Shown here piece after piece: positions 5,698-6,044 of a stretch of DNA of 6,044 nt. The notes under the pieces were generated by a model. That model did no database searches, was not told where the DNA came from, and saw only the letters and a program-made list of their open reading frames with translations. Source of the stretch: an uncultured beta proteobacterium (GTDB lineage: Bacteria > Pseudomonadota > Gammaproteobacteria > Burkholderiales > Burkholderiaceae_C); the NCBI GenBank assembly GCA_903914985.1, contig CAIWRE010000240.1:1-6044 (forward strand), read 5' to 3'. Numbering within the stretch: position 1 is the stretch's first letter; each line of letters begins with the position of its first letter. Position numbers and translations under genes: made by a program.

Positions 5698-5723
5698 AGC
5701 GTGCTACTTCAAAAATTGAGAGT

Positions 5724-6044
5724 TCAGTGGCTGGCGCAGCCCTGGCCCGCCGGTTCGGGCATAGGGCCATCGCGGTCGCGGCCTGCCGCTTGCAGGCGTT
5801 GTTCGTATTGTTGCCACAACGACTCTTGCTGGGAACCCAAAAAATACAAATAGTCCCAAGAGAAGATACCGCTGTTGTGCCCGTCCGAGAAGGTAGGCTG
5901 CACTGCGTAATTGCCTATGGGCTCCAGCACGGTCAGCTCCACCAGGCGTTTGCCGGTTTGCAGTACCTCCTGGCCCGCGCCATGTCCCTGCACTTCCGCA
6001 GAGGGCGAATACACCCGCATCAACTCAAACGGAATGCGAAAGCT
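5724..6044 (-). CDS. DUF971 / gamma-butyrobetaine-hydroxylase-N-like protein, C-terminal part
   Basis: The visible 106 codons, open at the right edge, encode a small DUF971 protein. This domain resembles the N-terminal domain of gamma-butyrobetaine hydroxylase and also occurs at the end of some Mrp/HCF101-type iron-sulfur carrier proteins; the stand-alone bacterial form has no firmly assigned role. Recognisable stretches are FRIPFELMRVYSPSAEVQGH, VELTVLEPIGNYAVQPTFSD, and GHNSGIFSWDYLYFLGSQQ, followed by a variable tail ending PAGQGCASH. The reading frame continues upstream of the ATG at 6020 with family-typical FRIPFEL, so that ATG is internal and the true start lies beyond the window. The gene ends 26 bases before ubiE and is probably co-transcribed with it. 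Its position next to quinone genes is suggestive only. Family assignment is confident; function is not. Confidence 0.92.
   Translation of the reverse strand, partial: SFRIPFELMRVYSPSAEVQGHGAGQEVLQTGKRLVELTVLEPIGNYAVQPTFSDGHNSGIFSWDYLYFLGSQQESLWQQYEQRLQAAGRDRDGPMPEPAGQGCASH

Noticed and set aside
5709..5719. TCAA-AAA-TTGA palindrome between the DUF971 gene and ubiE
   Set aside because: Four-base A/T-rich arms are expected by chance, and no promoter elements were found around it.

Overview
The window is a compact block of housekeeping genes, all read from the minus strand, and it looks like the chromosome of a betaproteobacterium, most likely Burkholderiales and probably Comamonadaceae (a Rhodoferax/Acidovorax-like relative). 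I infer this from the moderately high GC content, the protein sequences (UbiE, UbiB, AspS) and the gene order. That order, from memory, is typical of the group. No mobile element, CRISPR array, tRNA or rRNA is visible.

In transcription order (right to left): a DUF971 / gamma-butyrobetaine-hydroxylase-N-like protein whose start lies beyond the right edge (6044-5724); ubiE, the quinone C-methyltransferase (5697-4966); an exported or membrane-anchored Tim44-like protein (4931-3966); ubiJ, the SCP2-type ubiquinone accessory factor (3930-3370); ubiB, the atypical kinase/ATPase of ubiquinone synthesis (3373-1805); an FmdB-type zinc-ribbon protein with an Ala/Ser/Pro tail (1747-1406); a DUF502 two-helix membrane protein (1409-723); and the N-terminal 226 codons of aspS, aspartyl-tRNA synthetase, cut by the left edge (678-1).

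The genes are packed tightly. ubiJ/ubiB and fmdB/DUF502 overlap by four bases (ATGA), and the other gaps are 26-57 bases, so one long transcript is plausible. The widest gap (1748-1804) holds a perfect TATAAT on the minus strand followed by a short palindrome, a candidate internal promoter that would split the block into a quinone half (DUF971-ubiE-Tim44-ubiJ-ubiB) and a second half (fmdB-DUF502-aspS). The quinone half encodes one enzyme of the ring-modification pathway (UbiE) and two accessory proteins (UbiJ, UbiB) that help the membrane-linked steps. The Tim44-like gene sits inside the familiar ubiE-ubiJ-ubiB order.

I see no undescribed multi-gene system here. The points worth a second look are small: a hairpin followed by a U-run that encloses the ubiJ start codon, a second hairpin masking the DUF502 ribosome-binding region, AspS residues that predict a non-discriminating enzyme, the Tim44-like insertion, and identical sequence directly upstream of the aspS and ubiE start codons.
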